Below are positions 17,309 to 26,000 of a stretch of DNA of 64,000 nt, piece by piece (positions within the stretch are counted from its first letter, which is position 1; every line of letters begins with the position of its first letter). The translations under genes were made by a program, and so were the position numbers. The notes beneath the pieces are model-generated. The model searched no databases and was not told the DNA's origin. It saw only the letters and a program-made list of their open reading frames with translations. Source of the stretch: Rikenellaceae bacterium (GTDB lineage: Bacteria > Bacteroidota > Bacteroidia > Bacteroidales > Rikenellaceae). The stretch is taken from the NCBI GenBank assembly GCA_015059955.1, contig SUZK01000006.1, positions 62,001 to 126,000 of the forward strand. Reading direction: 5' to 3'.

Positions 17309-17341
17309 AGAGGTTGCCCGACATTGAGTCAGACAACCTCT
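17309..17341. terminator. Bidirectional terminator hairpin between convergent genes
   Basis: AGAGGTTG (17309-17316) pairs perfectly with CAACCTCT (17334-17341). CTTATTT follows on the plus strand. It lies between the stop codons of the lipoprotein gene (17287) and the minus-strand gene (17363). Confidence 0.8.
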
Positions 17342-17362
17342 CTTATTTGTGTCAATAATTGA

Positions 17363-17647
17363 CTACTGGTTGCAAACAGCACTAAGATCAGCGAACATAG
17401 CAGCGTAGCTCTCAACCATATCGCGGCGAAGTGCTGCATAGTGCTTTCTAACCAACGAGCGGTTCTTAGGCTCTGCTGGGTTGTTAGCCTTGTGGTAGAG
17501 GGCGTTACGAAGCTCTACGCTCTTCTGCATAAGCTCAACAATCTGCTCCTCCTTATTAGGCTGCACAAAGGCTGCCATCTCGCAATCAAAGACAAACTCC
17601 TCCAAACGGTAGTCAATCTCCTTCTTCAAAATTCGTAAATTTGCCAT
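17363..17647 (-). CDS. Conserved hypothetical protein, 94 aa
   Basis: This is a small soluble protein with no signal peptide and predicted mostly helical (MANLRILKKEIDYRLEEFVFD...). The C-terminal half has RKHYAALRRDMVESYAAMFADL. It resembles conserved Bacteroidetes hypothetical proteins, but I recognise no domain. Start choice is supported by a full promoter just upstream. The gene is monocistronic. Confidence 0.75.
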   Translation of the reverse strand: MANLRILKKEIDYRLEEFVFDCEMAAFVQPNKEEQIVELMQKSVELRNALYHKANNPAEPKNRSLVRKHYAALRRDMVESYAAMFADLSAVCNQ

Positions 17648-17680
17648 AGTTATAATTGGTTTTTAGTTTATGCCATTATG

Positions 17681-17712
17681 CAAAATTACAAAAATCAATT
17701 CGTTTATGCAAA
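17681..17712 (-). promoter_or_regulatory. Promoter of the 94-aa protein gene
   Basis: On the minus strand TTTG (17712-17709), 20 nt, TAATTTTG (17688-17681), about 33 nt upstream of the start codon. Confidence 0.75.
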
Positions 17713-17772
17713 TTTTTATTCGGTTATTATCACATTATCCTTATTGACAAGATGTCGTAACATATATTTTAT

Positions 17773-17780
17773 TATCTTTG
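17773..17780 (+). promoter_or_regulatory. -7 box of ispE
   Basis: TATCTTTG lies 25 nt upstream of the ATG. No convincing TTTG was seen at the right distance upstream. Confidence 0.5.
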
Positions 17781-17805
17781 TAGTGAATATAGCAATCGAC
17801 ACACT

Positions 17806-18624
17806 ATGATAATCAAGGCCCACTGCAAGATAAATTTAGGCTTAAATATCCTACGCCGCCGCGAGGATGGCTATCACGACATTGAGACTATCATGCTACC
17901 TGTACGCCAGCTCTACGACACCATTGAGGTCACAGCAACCTCAACACCAGATGTAGAGTTCCGCCAGTCGGGAATTGTCGTCGACTGTCCTGTGGATAAG
18001 AACCTGTGCGTTCGCGCAGCACGCCTTATGCAGGAGCGCTACGCGGTGGGAGGTGTGAGTATAGCTCTCGACAAGGTTGTGCCCTTTGGCGCAGGTCTTG
18101 GAGGCGGTTCGGCAGATGCTACGGCGGTGATTGTGGCGATAAACGAGGTCTATGAGCTTGGGCTATCAAAGCATATATTGGCATCATTGGCAGCCGAGCT
18201 GGGTAGCGATACCCCATTCTTCGTATACGACACCGCGCAGATATGCCGAGGCCGTGGTGAGATAATGTCACCCATCGAGGTTCCTATCAGCGGTTTATGG
18301 CTTGCCATAATAAAGCCATTAGGCGAGAGCGTATCGACAGCCGAGGCATATGGCGGAGTGAAGCCCTCGATACCCGCGGTAGGTTTGGAGGAGTTGATAC
18401 ATAGCCCCATCAAGGAGTGGCAGCAGTGTATAACAAACGACTTCGAGCCACATATCTTCGCGGCACATCCTCGCATCGCCGAGATTAAGGATATGCTGCT
18501 CCAAAGAGGCGCTATATACGCTGCTATGTCGGGCTCAGGCTCTGCCCTATTTGGGCTATTCGAGAGCTGCCCAACAATAGAACGCAGTGATGACACGTTT
18601 GTTCATATAGAAAGAATCGTATAA
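17806..18624 (+). CDS. ispE: 4-diphosphocytidyl-2-C-methyl-D-erythritol kinase
   Basis: IspE phosphorylates CDP-ME in the non-mevalonate (MEP) isoprenoid pathway. The 272 aa carry the GHMP-kinase fold: AHCKINLGLNIL.RREDGYHDIET at the N terminus, the ATP loop PFGAGLGGGSADATA near residue 86, and the C-terminal MSGSGSALFGLF glycine motif. The next gene begins 19 nt downstream and may be co-transcribed, although the functions look unrelated. Confidence 0.96.
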   Translation: MIIKAHCKINLGLNILRRREDGYHDIETIMLPVRQLYDTIEVTATSTPDVEFRQSGIVVDCPVDKNLCVRAARLMQERYAVGGVSIALDKVVPFGAGLGGGSADATAVIVAINEVYELGLSKHILASLAAELGSDTPFFVYDTAQICRGRGEIMSPIEVPISGLWLAIIKPLGESVSTAEAYGGVKPSIPAVGLEELIHSPIKEWQQCITNDFEPHIFAAHPRIAEIKDMLLQRGAIYAAMSGSGSALFGLFESCPTIERSDDTFVHIERIV

Positions 18625-18643
18625 ATTAATAATATCTAAAACT

Positions 18644-19168
18644 ATGAAAAAGCTATTTTCACTATTTGCGCTGACCCTCGTGGCAGCAATTTCAATCAAC
18701 GCATCGGCGCAGTCGCTCGTGGGCAAGTGGGACTCGACAGCTGGTGGTGCACAGTATGCAATGATGGAGGCCATGGGTGGCGAGATTGAGAAGGCAGATA
18801 CCTATTGGAACTTCTCAAGCAATAAGAGCTACAATACCTACTCGTATATTAAGGCAACGGCTGATGTGATGGGCTTTCAGATGGAAATGGAGATGGAGAT
18901 GACCGAGAGCGGCACATGGCGTTTGAGTGACGACGAGCTTATAATAACCGTTAACGACTTCAATGTAAGCAAGCTCAACATTACATTCTCAGACCCATCG
19001 CTAAATAGTGCGGGCGACCAGATAAAGTCTACAATGATGGATGCCTTTAACAGCGTAGTTGGAAGTGAGGTCGTTTACGACATCGAGTTTGTAGATATCA
19101 ACACCGTCGAGATTGAGTATGATAATGGGATAATGCCAATGAGCTATACTCTAAAGCGTGTAAGATAG
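18644..19168 (+). CDS. Small exported protein, lipocalin-like
   Basis: The 174-aa precursor has a clear Sec signal ending ASA-Q (MKKLFSLFALTLVAAISINA). The mature part starts LVGKWDSTAGG, the typical opening of lipocalin-like beta-barrel domains in Bacteroidetes, and has alternating beta strands to the C terminus (GTWRLSDDELIITVNDF). Ligand and function are unknown. A methionine- and glutamate-rich segment (FQMEMEMEMTESG) in the middle is unusual. Confidence 0.7.
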   Translation: MKKLFSLFALTLVAAISINASAQSLVGKWDSTAGGAQYAMMEAMGGEIEKADTYWNFSSNKSYNTYSYIKATADVMGFQMEMEMEMTESGTWRLSDDELIITVNDFNVSKLNITFSDPSLNSAGDQIKSTMMDAFNSVVGSEVVYDIEFVDINTVEIEYDNGIMPMSYTLKRVR

Positions 19169-19173
19169 TTTAA

Positions 19174-19293
19174 GAGGCTGAATAAAAAGTGTATTTTGTC
19201 GTTATGCTCGCCCTCAAAATGCTCATTTACGCCGAGTAAACTCCGCTTTTTCGGGCTTCGCATGCCTAAAACTACATCTTCTTATTCAACCTC
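19174..19293. repeat. 120-bp element with terminal inverted repeats
   Basis: GAGGCTGAATAA (19174-19185) and TTATTCAACCTC (19282-19293) are complementary at 11 of 12 positions. Inside lie further short inverted segments (CCGAGTAAACTCCGC, CGGGCTTCGCATGCC). It is non-coding and sits between the lipocalin-like gene and the convergent terminator. It has the form of a small MITE-like or terminator-like repeat, but no second copy occurs in this window. Confidence 0.6.
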
Positions 19294-19302
19294 AAACAAA
19301 TT

Positions 19303-19334
19303 GGGGATGGCTAAAATACTTTTTAGTCATCCCC
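19303..19334. terminator. Bidirectional terminator between convergent genes
   Basis: A 14-bp stem (19303-19316 with 19321-19334, one G-U) closes loop TACT, with TTCTCTTT after it on the plus strand. It serves rmuC on the minus strand and the upstream plus-strand gene. Confidence 0.85.
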
Positions 19335-19340
19335 TTCTCT

Positions 19341-20654
19341 TTACTCCTCGTCGACATCCATATCCGCCGCCGCAAGAGCCTTAGGCGATTGTTGCTTCTT
19401 GGTCGGTAGGCCCAACTTCTTGAGGCGCTCACCAAGACGAACAATATTGTTGTTACCCGTATGCAAGCGCTTATACGCCTCGTCGTAGCGTGCCTTGGCG
19501 CTATCCAACGCTGTGCCAACACCCTCGAGTTGCTCGGTGAAGACGACCATCTGCTCGTAGAGCTTCGTAGCCTTATCGACAATCTCGGCCTGGTTCTTCG
19601 TCTGCTCGTCGCGGCGCCACATATCACCAACCATCTTAAGTAGGGCAAATAGGTTCGTGGGCGACGAGATGATAATCTTACGACGATAGGCATCTGCCCA
19701 GATGGTATTATCCTCCTTAAGCGCCTCCAAGAATGCTGGCTCGGTGGGGATGAACATAATGACAAAGTCGGGCGAGTTGATAAGCTTCTGGTACTCCTTG
19801 GCGGCAAGCTCCTGAACATGCTTCTTCACAGACTGAACATGCTCGGCAAGGGCGCAGCTACGCTCGGCAGCACTCTCTGCCTCGGTATAGCGAACATAGG
19901 CCGTGAGCGACACCTTCGAGTCGATGACGATACTACGCTCCTCAGGCAGCGATAGCACCACGTCGGGACGTAGGTTCTGCCCCTCCTCGCCCCTGAAGTT
20001 CTGCTGAAGGTGGTAGTGTATACCCTTGACTAAACCCGTGCTCTCAAGGATTGTTTCGAGGTATGCCTCACCCCAGTCGCCCTGCACCTTGGAGTTACCC
20101 TTGAGGGCATCGGTGAGATTGGCAGCCGAAGAGGTCATCTGCTGGTTGAGCTTAACGAGGTTATCAAGCTCATTTTTAAGAGCTCCACGCTGCTCATTCT
20201 CCGCAGCATAGATACGCTCCACGCGCTCGCGAAACTCCGTAATATTATCCTTAAACGGCTTCAGAAGAAGGTCTATCGAGTCGCGGTTTGTCTGACGTAG
20301 GTTATGCTGATGCTCGGCAAGAATCTCATTAGCGAGGGTCTTAAACTCGTTCTTCATGTTACTCTCCGACTCTGCCCTATCGCGCTGCGCCTGCTCGTAT
20401 GTCTGCTTGATAGCATCGCGCTCACTCTCGGTACGCGCATGGGCAACACGCTCGTTGGTAAGGCTCTGATTTAGTTGTGCGAGTTCGCTTGCGTGGCTAC
20501 GGTTAAGCTCAGCGAGCTCCTCATCCTTACTACGGATAAGCGCATCGCGCTTAGCCACATCTTCGGCAAGCGTGCCCACCTCGCGACGCCACATTACAAC
20601 GACCGCCACAACCGCCACTATGGCGATGATTATAGCTATGATATACCCTGTCAT
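19341..20654 (-). CDS. rmuC: DNA recombination protein RmuC
   Basis: The start at 20654 gives an N-terminal membrane anchor right away (MTGYIIAIIIAIVAVVAVVV). The next 130 or so residues are a coiled coil rich in Glu/Arg/Ala. The RmuC domain (about 170-400) shows QGDWGEAYLETILE, LRPDVVLSLPEERSIVIDSKVSLTAY and FIPTEPAFLEAL, and belongs to the PD-(D/E)XK nuclease-like superfamily. RmuC limits inversions at short inverted repeats in E. coli, notable in a window so rich in such repeats. The gene is monocistronic, with 437 aa. Confidence 0.95.
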   Translation of the reverse strand: MTGYIIAIIIAIVAVVAVVVMWRREVGTLAEDVAKRDALIRSKDEELAELNRSHASELAQLNQSLTNERVAHARTESERDAIKQTYEQAQRDRAESESNMKNEFKTLANEILAEHQHNLRQTNRDSIDLLLKPFKDNITEFRERVERIYAAENEQRGALKNELDNLVKLNQQMTSSAANLTDALKGNSKVQGDWGEAYLETILESTGLVKGIHYHLQQNFRGEEGQNLRPDVVLSLPEERSIVIDSKVSLTAYVRYTEAESAAERSCALAEHVQSVKKHVQELAAKEYQKLINSPDFVIMFIPTEPAFLEALKEDNTIWADAYRRKIIISSPTNLFALLKMVGDMWRRDEQTKNQAEIVDKATKLYEQMVVFTEQLEGVGTALDSAKARYDEAYKRLHTGNNNIVRLGERLKKLGLPTKKQQSPKALAAADMDVDEE

Positions 20655-20678
20655 ATGTGAAAATATTATCTTATAGCA

Positions 20679-20739
20679 CAAAGATACGAAACAAAAACGA
20701 TATTATAGGCACGAAATTAAAACTTATTTTGTAAATTTG
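20679..20739. promoter_or_regulatory. Divergent -7 boxes of rmuC and rpe
   Basis: Minus-strand TATCTTTG (20686-20679) is 24 nt before the rmuC start. Plus-strand TAAATTTG (20732-20739) is 41 nt before the rpe start. Neither has a clean TTTG at -33. Confidence 0.55.
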
Positions 20740-20780
20740 TCGAATGTAAATTGTGACAACCTAAAACAACCAAATATACT

Positions 20781-21434
20781 ATGAGAAGAATTATCGCTCC
20801 ATCGGTACTCTCCGCCGACTTTGGCAACCTTAACAAGGATATGCAGATGCTCGACCGCTCACACGCCGAGTGGGTGCATGTAGACGTTATGGATGGTGTC
20901 TTCGTGCCAAACATCTCGTTCGGCTTCCCACTTATGAAGCCACTACGTAAGGGTACAACAAAGGTACTCGATGTGCATCTTATGATTACCGCACCCGAGA
21001 AGTACGTCGCTCGCTTCGTAGAGGCGGGTGCCGACTACGTTACGTTCCACTACGAGGCTACGGAGAATATTCAGGAGTGCATCGACCTTATCCGCAAGGC
21101 GGGCGCCAAGGTGGGTATATCTATCAAGCCAGGCACCGAGCCTGAGGTACTGGACAAGTGGCTCACACAGCTCGACCTTATCCTCGTAATGAGCGTTGAG
21201 CCAGGCTTCGGAGGTCAGAAGTTCATGCCATCGTCGATTGCCAAGTGCGAGTACCTAAATCGCAAGAAGCAGGAGCTTGGCCTCGAAGAGCTTATCATCG
21301 AGGTTGATGGTGGTATCTCGGCAGCTAACTCACGTCTACTCTTCGACGCAGGTGCTGAGGCATTGGTTGCTGGCAGCTCGGTATTTGGTGCTGAGAACCC
21401 CGAACAGGCTATTGACGACATGCTAAACTCTTAA
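20781..21434 (+). CDS. rpe: Ribulose-phosphate 3-epimerase
   Basis: Rpe interconverts ribulose-5-P and xylulose-5-P in the pentose phosphate pathway. The 217-aa TIM barrel shows IAPSVLSADFGNL, HVDVMDGVFVPNISFG (metal and phosphate ligands), SVEPGFGGQKFMP and VDGGI near the C terminus. It is the first gene of a tight operon: the ABC-F gene starts one nucleotide after its stop. Confidence 0.97.
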   Translation: MRRIIAPSVLSADFGNLNKDMQMLDRSHAEWVHVDVMDGVFVPNISFGFPLMKPLRKGTTKVLDVHLMITAPEKYVARFVEAGADYVTFHYEATENIQECIDLIRKAGAKVGISIKPGTEPEVLDKWLTQLDLILVMSVEPGFGGQKFMPSSIAKCEYLNRKKQELGLEELIIEVDGGISAANSRLLFDAGAEALVAGSSVFGAENPEQAIDDMLNS

Positions 21435-21435
21435 T

Positions 21436-23367
21436 ATGATTTCACTTGACAACGTCACCATAAGCTACGGCGGCTGGACACTCTTCGACAACATATCATT
21501 TCTTATCAACCCCAAGGACCGCATAGGTCTTGTGGGTAAGAATGGTGCGGGCAAGACCACCCTACTGCGCGTCATCACCGGTGAGCAGCAGCCCACCGAG
21601 GGAGGCGTCTCAATCAATGGGGAGTGCTCCATAGGCTACCTACCACAGCAGATGCGTGTGGCAGATACCACATCGCTCGTTGCCGAGACCGCCAAGGCCT
21701 TCGACGAGGTGTTGCGCATAGAGGCCGACATCGAGCGTCTTACGGCCGAGATAGCCACGCGTGACGACTACGAGAGCGAGGCCTATGCCGAGCTTATACA
21801 TCGCCTCAACGAGGCAAACGACCGCTACCATATCCTTGGTGGCGACACGCGCGAGGCCGACATCGAGCGCACGTTGCTCGGCTTGGGCTTCAAGCGCACC
21901 GACTTCGAGCGCCCCACACGCGAGTTCTCGGGAGGTTGGCGTATGCGCATCGAGTTGGCAAAGCTACTATTAAAGCGTCCCTCGATATTTCTGCTCGACG
22001 AGCCTACAAACCACCTCGACATCGAGAGTATACAGTGGCTCGAAGAGTATCTCAAAAATTATAATGGTGCAGTGCTACTCATCTCGCACGACAGAGCCTT
22101 TCTTGACAACGTAACAACACGCACCATAGAGCTATCGTTAGGCAAGGTATACGACTATAAAGTGCCATACTCGAAGTTTGTGGAGCTACGTGCCGAGCGT
22201 CGCGCACAGCAGATGGCGGCATACGAGAACCAGCAGCGTCTAATCGAGAAGACCGAAGAGTTTATCGAGAAGTTCCGCTACAAGCCGACCAAGAGTAACC
22301 AGGTGCAGTCGCGTGTCAAGCAGCTCGAGAAGCTCGAACGCATAGAGGTTGACGAGGAGGACCTATCGCGCCTCAACATCAAGTTTCCACCAGCACCACG
22401 CTCAGGACAGATTGTCGCCGACATCAAGGGTGTGGGTAAGGCCTTTGGCGAGAAGCGCATATTCTCGGGTGCGGAGTTCACCATCGAGCGCGGACAGAAG
22501 ATAGCACTTGTGGGTCGCAATGGCGAGGGTAAGACAACCTTTGCGCGTATGCTTATCGGCGAGTTGGAGCAGAGCGAGGGCGAGATAAAGCTCGGTGCTA
22601 ATGTAAACATAGGCTACTACGCACAGAACCAAGATGACCTTATGGATGGCGAATTTACGGTCTTCGACACCCTCGACCGAGTGGCTGTGGGTGATGTGCG
22701 CACACGCCTACGCGACATCCTTGGTGCATTCCTCTTCCGAGGCGAGGATATAGATAAGCGCGTTAAGGTGCTGTCGGGTGGCGAGCGTTCGCGTCTTGCC
22801 ATGGCACGTCTGATGCTCGAGCCATACAACCTCCTTGTACTCGACGAGCCTACGAACCATATGGATATGCGCTCGAAAGATATCCTCAAGAGCGCCTTGC
22901 AGAAGTACGACGGCACGGTTGTCGTTGTGTCGCACGACCGCGAATTCTTGGATGGTCTTGTAGACAGAATATATGAGTTCCGTGACGGCGGCGTAAGGGA
23001 GTACTTGGGTGACATATGGTACTTCTTGGAGAAGCGCAAGATAGAGTCGCTGAGCGAGATAGAGCGACGTGACAAGAGCATTGCAGCGCCCAAGAGTAGC
23101 GACACGAATGGCGCGGGCAAGCAGTCCTACGAGCAGAAGAAGGAGCAGGAGAAGCTCCTGCGCAAGCTACGCAAGGCGGTAGAGACCATCGAGGAGGAGC
23201 TTGCAAAGGTGGAGCAGGAGATTGCCGCATATGATGCTCGCTTCGCCACAGCTACGGAGTATAACGCCGATGACTATGCAAAGTATGATGCACTGAAGCA
23301 ACACTACGACCACCTTATGCACGAGTGGGAGAAGGCCGTCTACGAATTAGAAATTAGCAGCGAGTAA
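21436..23367 (+). CDS. ABC-F family ATP-binding protein
   Basis: This 643-aa protein has two ATP-binding cassettes in one chain and no membrane segments. It carries Walker A GLVGKNGAGKTT (near 31) and ALVGRNGEGKTT (near 355), ABC signatures FSGGWRMRIELAKLLL and LSGGERSRLAMARLML, and Walker B LLDEPTNHLD and VLDEPTNHMD. ABC-F proteins act on ribosomes in translation; which subgroup (Uup, YheS/EttA-like) is not clear. The C-terminal coiled coil (from about 570) resembles Uup. The last codons (ELEISSE) come from the ATTAGAAATTAGC repeat at 23346. Confidence 0.93.
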   Translation: MISLDNVTISYGGWTLFDNISFLINPKDRIGLVGKNGAGKTTLLRVITGEQQPTEGGVSINGECSIGYLPQQMRVADTTSLVAETAKAFDEVLRIEADIERLTAEIATRDDYESEAYAELIHRLNEANDRYHILGGDTREADIERTLLGLGFKRTDFERPTREFSGGWRMRIELAKLLLKRPSIFLLDEPTNHLDIESIQWLEEYLKNYNGAVLLISHDRAFLDNVTTRTIELSLGKVYDYKVPYSKFVELRAERRAQQMAAYENQQRLIEKTEEFIEKFRYKPTKSNQVQSRVKQLEKLERIEVDEEDLSRLNIKFPPAPRSGQIVADIKGVGKAFGEKRIFSGAEFTIERGQKIALVGRNGEGKTTFARMLIGELEQSEGEIKLGANVNIGYYAQNQDDLMDGEFTVFDTLDRVAVGDVRTRLRDILGAFLFRGEDIDKRVKVLSGGERSRLAMARLMLEPYNLLVLDEPTNHMDMRSKDILKSALQKYDGTVVVVSHDREFLDGLVDRIYEFRDGGVREYLGDIWYFLEKRKIESLSEIERRDKSIAAPKSSDTNGAGKQSYEQKKEQEKLLRKLRKAVETIEEELAKVEQEIAAYDARFATATEYNADDYAKYDALKQHYDHLMHEWEKAVYELEISSE

Positions 23368-23384
23368 TTAGCAATTAGCAATAT
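23343..23384 (+). repeat. Head fragment of composite repeat family 1 overlapping the end of the ABC-F gene
   Basis: ATTAGAAATTAGCAGCGAG (23346-23364) and ATTAGCAATTAGCAAT (23367-23382) match the heads seen at 10900 and 39398. The first copy encodes the last residues of the ABC-F protein and sits at its stop codon. The second abuts the rlmB start. Confidence 0.6.
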
Positions 23385-24116
23385 ATGGAGAACATTATTT
23401 TTGGCATACGCCCTGTTGCCGAGGCCATTGAGGCACGCAAGCAGATTGAGCGCGTATATATAAAAAAGGGTGCTGATGGTCAGCTTATGAACGACCTCAA
23501 GGACCTTATGGCACGCCACCGCATACGCTGGCAGGAGGTGCCCATCGAGAAGCTCAACCGCCTCACACGCGGCAACCACCAGGGCGTGGTGGCACAGATT
23601 GCCGCCATCGACTATGTGGAGCTCAACGACATCCTTGAGCGCGTACCCGAGGACGAGACACCTCTTGTTGTCATCTTCGATGGCGTCACCGACGTGCGTA
23701 ACTTCGGCGGTATCGCCCGCTCGGCAGAGTGCGCAGGTGCTCACGGCCTTATCACACCACTCAAGAACTCGGCACCAGTAAATGGCGATGCTATACGCTC
23801 ATCGGCAGGTGCGCTCAACAATATCCCAGTATGCCGTGTAGGCTCTATTCGCAACACTATCAAGGCGTTGCAGAGCGAGGGTTTCCAGATTGTAGCAGCC
23901 ACCGAGAAGAGCCGCAAGCTACTCTACGATGCCGACTTCCGCAAGCCTACGGCTATTGTCATGGGAGCCGAGGATAAGGGCATCTCGAAGGAGGTTATGA
24001 AACTCTGCGACGAGCAGCTTGCCATACCTCTTATCGGCCACACCGAGTCGTTGAACGTAGCTGCTGCTGCTGCCATCATGCTCTTTGAGGTTGTGCGCCA
24101 GCGCATAGGCGACTAA
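23385..24116 (+). CDS. rlmB: 23S rRNA (guanosine-2'-O-)-methyltransferase, SpoU family
   Basis: This is an AdoMet-dependent 2'-O-methyltransferase of the SPOUT fold, with 243 aa. The N-terminal substrate-binding domain (MENIIFGIRPVAEAI) is followed by the knotted catalytic domain with DGVTDVRNFGGIARSAECAG (motif 1, near 101), IVMGAEDKGISKEV (motif 2) and IPLIGHTESLNVAAAAAIMLFE (motif 3). It overlaps the next start codon (TAATG), showing translational coupling. Confidence 0.93.
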   Translation: MENIIFGIRPVAEAIEARKQIERVYIKKGADGQLMNDLKDLMARHRIRWQEVPIEKLNRLTRGNHQGVVAQIAAIDYVELNDILERVPEDETPLVVIFDGVTDVRNFGGIARSAECAGAHGLITPLKNSAPVNGDAIRSSAGALNNIPVCRVGSIRNTIKALQSEGFQIVAATEKSRKLLYDADFRKPTAIVMGAEDKGISKEVMKLCDEQLAIPLIGHTESLNVAAAAAIMLFEVVRQRIGD

Positions 24117-24682
24117 TGACAATCGTAAACCATCCTGTATTAGGTGATATAGAGTGTGTGCGCTCGTGGCGTTCACGCTCTATACGCTTAACTATGCGTA
24201 GCGATGGGAGGCTACGCCTGAGCTACCCTCTCTTCACCTCGCGCTCACGCGCCATAGCCTTTGCCGAGAGCCGCCGCGACTGGATAGAGCGTACACGCCA
24301 ACGCTTGGCAGAGCGCGTTGCCACCATGCCCACCATCAACGCCACCGACATAGCACGCCTACGCCGCGAGGCTCGTGCCTACCTCCCTGCCACTATCGAG
24401 CGCCTCGCACGCGACTACGGCTTCACATATAGCGCACTGCGTATATCTTCGGCACACACACGCTGGGGGTCGTGCAGTGGCAAGAATAGCATATCGCTCT
24501 CGCTATATATCATGCTTCTGCCGGAGCATCTGCGCGAGTTTATCATCCTGCACGAGCTCTGCCACACACGCCACCATAACCACTCGGCAGCCTTTCATGC
24601 GCTACTCGACCGCTGCGTGGGCGGTAACGAGAAGCAACTCAACAGAGAGCTTAGGAGATATCGTATCCCTCGCGAGGAGTAA
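24116..24682 (+). CDS. YgjP-type metallopeptidase-like protein (DUF45)
   Basis: This 188-aa zinc-peptidase-like protein of the YgjP/WLM family has SSAHTRWGSCSGKNSISLS followed by the metal motif FIILHELCHTRHHNHSAAFH (HExxH variant HELCH, with a third histidine). It is fourth and last in the rpe/ABC-F/rlmB operon, its ATG overlapping the rlmB stop. The function of the family is not settled. The sequence is Arg-rich and high in GC compared with its neighbours. Confidence 0.88.
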   Translation: MTIVNHPVLGDIECVRSWRSRSIRLTMRSDGRLRLSYPLFTSRSRAIAFAESRRDWIERTRQRLAERVATMPTINATDIARLRREARAYLPATIERLARDYGFTYSALRISSAHTRWGSCSGKNSISLSLYIMLLPEHLREFIILHELCHTRHHNHSAAFHALLDRCVGGNEKQLNRELRRYRIPREE

Positions 24683-24727
24683 TATTCGCAAACCTTTCTC
24701 AACCAACAAATCATCTATCGGGGCTAT

Positions 24728-24759
24728 TTCGTACAATAACCCCCATACTTCGTACAATA
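24728..24759 (+). promoter_or_regulatory. Two 11-bp direct repeats 21 bp apart upstream of the FISUMP gene
   Basis: TTCGTACAATA occurs at 24728-24738 and again, identical, at 24749-24759. The repeat distance of exactly 21 bp places both on the same DNA face, and the second copy ends 13 bp before the -33 box. This is the layout of activator sites for dimeric regulators such as LytTR-type response regulators, although the sequence is not a clear LytTR consensus. Confidence 0.6.
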
Positions 24760-24772
24760 TCGCACTGGATGT

Positions 24773-24803
24773 TTTGATACTCCCGCAATAAATACTATCT
24801 TTG
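24773..24803 (+). promoter_or_regulatory. Promoter of the membrane FISUMP gene
   Basis: TTTG (24773-24776), 19 nt, TATCTTTG (24796-24803); 28 nt before the ATG. Confidence 0.8.
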
Positions 24804-24831
24804 TTGTAGCAAACAATTAATACTTACATAT

Positions 24832-25965
24832 ATGCAAACGAATAGTGATACACAGACGCCACAGCATGAGCCTGTTCAACAGAAGAGCCGTTGGTGGCTA
24901 TGGGGAGTGATTATCGTTCTTATCATCTTGGTAGTGATACTACTCCTAATGCTTATTGGTGGTTATGGCTGCACCAGTACTACAACCGAACAGGGCAACA
25001 CCACCGAACAGATGCGCAAAGATAGCATCGCGAAAGCTGAACGCGAGCTATTTATCCGTGATAGCATCGCAATAGTTGAACGCGAGATGTATGTCCGCGA
25101 TAGCATCGCCTCTATCAAGGCTATGGCATCATTAGAGTTGGTACAAACCTGGTCAAAGATACCTGGCGATGCGGGTGAGTATACAATACCATATACATTG
25201 GTCTCACCCCACGAGGAGTTAATCGTTGCCGCAGTGTCTAACAATCAAGAGTGGATAAACATTGACAACGTAGATATTGATAATACTACGATACACTTTT
25301 CAACAACAGAGAACATCTTAACGGATGATCGCGCCGGCTCTATCACCATTTCATATGGAGAAAAGGAGTATATCTACGTAGTAGTACAGACGATCAACAA
25401 TGTATTTGATGCATCCCCTACTGGAACTATCGACGGCCACGAATATGTTGACTTAGGCCTAAGTGTCAAGTGGGCGACTTGCAATGTGGGCGCAAACAAT
25501 CCAGAAGAGAGTGGCGACTATTTTGCATGGGGCGAGACAAAGACTAAGGAGATATATACCGTTGACACACACGACAAAAGTCTAAGAGAGATAGATTTCT
25601 TTAATAGCGATATAGACGGCGATGTAGATCATGATGCTGCAACAGCCAACTGGGGTGGTAGATGGCGCATGCCAACAGACAAAGAGGTAGATGAGCTGGT
25701 AAAGAAGTGCGATTGGGAGGTAACGAAAATTAATGGTATCAATGGATACAAGGTTACAAGTAAGGCAAATGGCAACTCGATATTCCTTCCTTTCGGAGGT
25801 GCCCGCGATAAATCTCTATTAGGATATAATGTTGCTGGAGGATATTGGAGCGCGTCACGCAATATTACGGTATGTGGCTACGCCCTATATATCAATAGCA
25901 AAGAGGTTAAAACAACATTCATAGATCCAGCAAGCGGATTCACTGTTCGTGCGGTAATTAAATAG
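24832..25965 (+). CDS. Membrane-anchored FISUMP-domain protein
   Basis: A short cytoplasmic N terminus is followed by one transmembrane helix (residues about 21-44, WWLWGVIIVLIILVVILLL), then three 12-13-residue helical repeats (pattern RDSIA..ERE), a BACON-like beta domain (about 100-190) and a FISUMP domain (Fibrobacter major paralogous type, about 200-377; YVDLGLSVKWATCNVGA, ANWGGRWRMPT and FTVRAVIK). It should sit in the inner membrane with the C-terminal part outside. The FISUMP domain is closely related to that of the kinase at 54510. The gene is monocistronic with a possible activator site upstream and a strong terminator. Confidence 0.82.
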   Translation: MQTNSDTQTPQHEPVQQKSRWWLWGVIIVLIILVVILLLMLIGGYGCTSTTTEQGNTTEQMRKDSIAKAERELFIRDSIAIVEREMYVRDSIASIKAMASLELVQTWSKIPGDAGEYTIPYTLVSPHEELIVAAVSNNQEWINIDNVDIDNTTIHFSTTENILTDDRAGSITISYGEKEYIYVVVQTINNVFDASPTGTIDGHEYVDLGLSVKWATCNVGANNPEESGDYFAWGETKTKEIYTVDTHDKSLREIDFFNSDIDGDVDHDAATANWGGRWRMPTDKEVDELVKKCDWEVTKINGINGYKVTSKANGNSIFLPFGGARDKSLLGYNVAGGYWSASRNITVCGYALYINSKEVKTTFIDPASGFTVRAVIK

Positions 25966-26000
25966 GAGTGGTAATCTCCGTAAGTTACGATAAACTGAAT

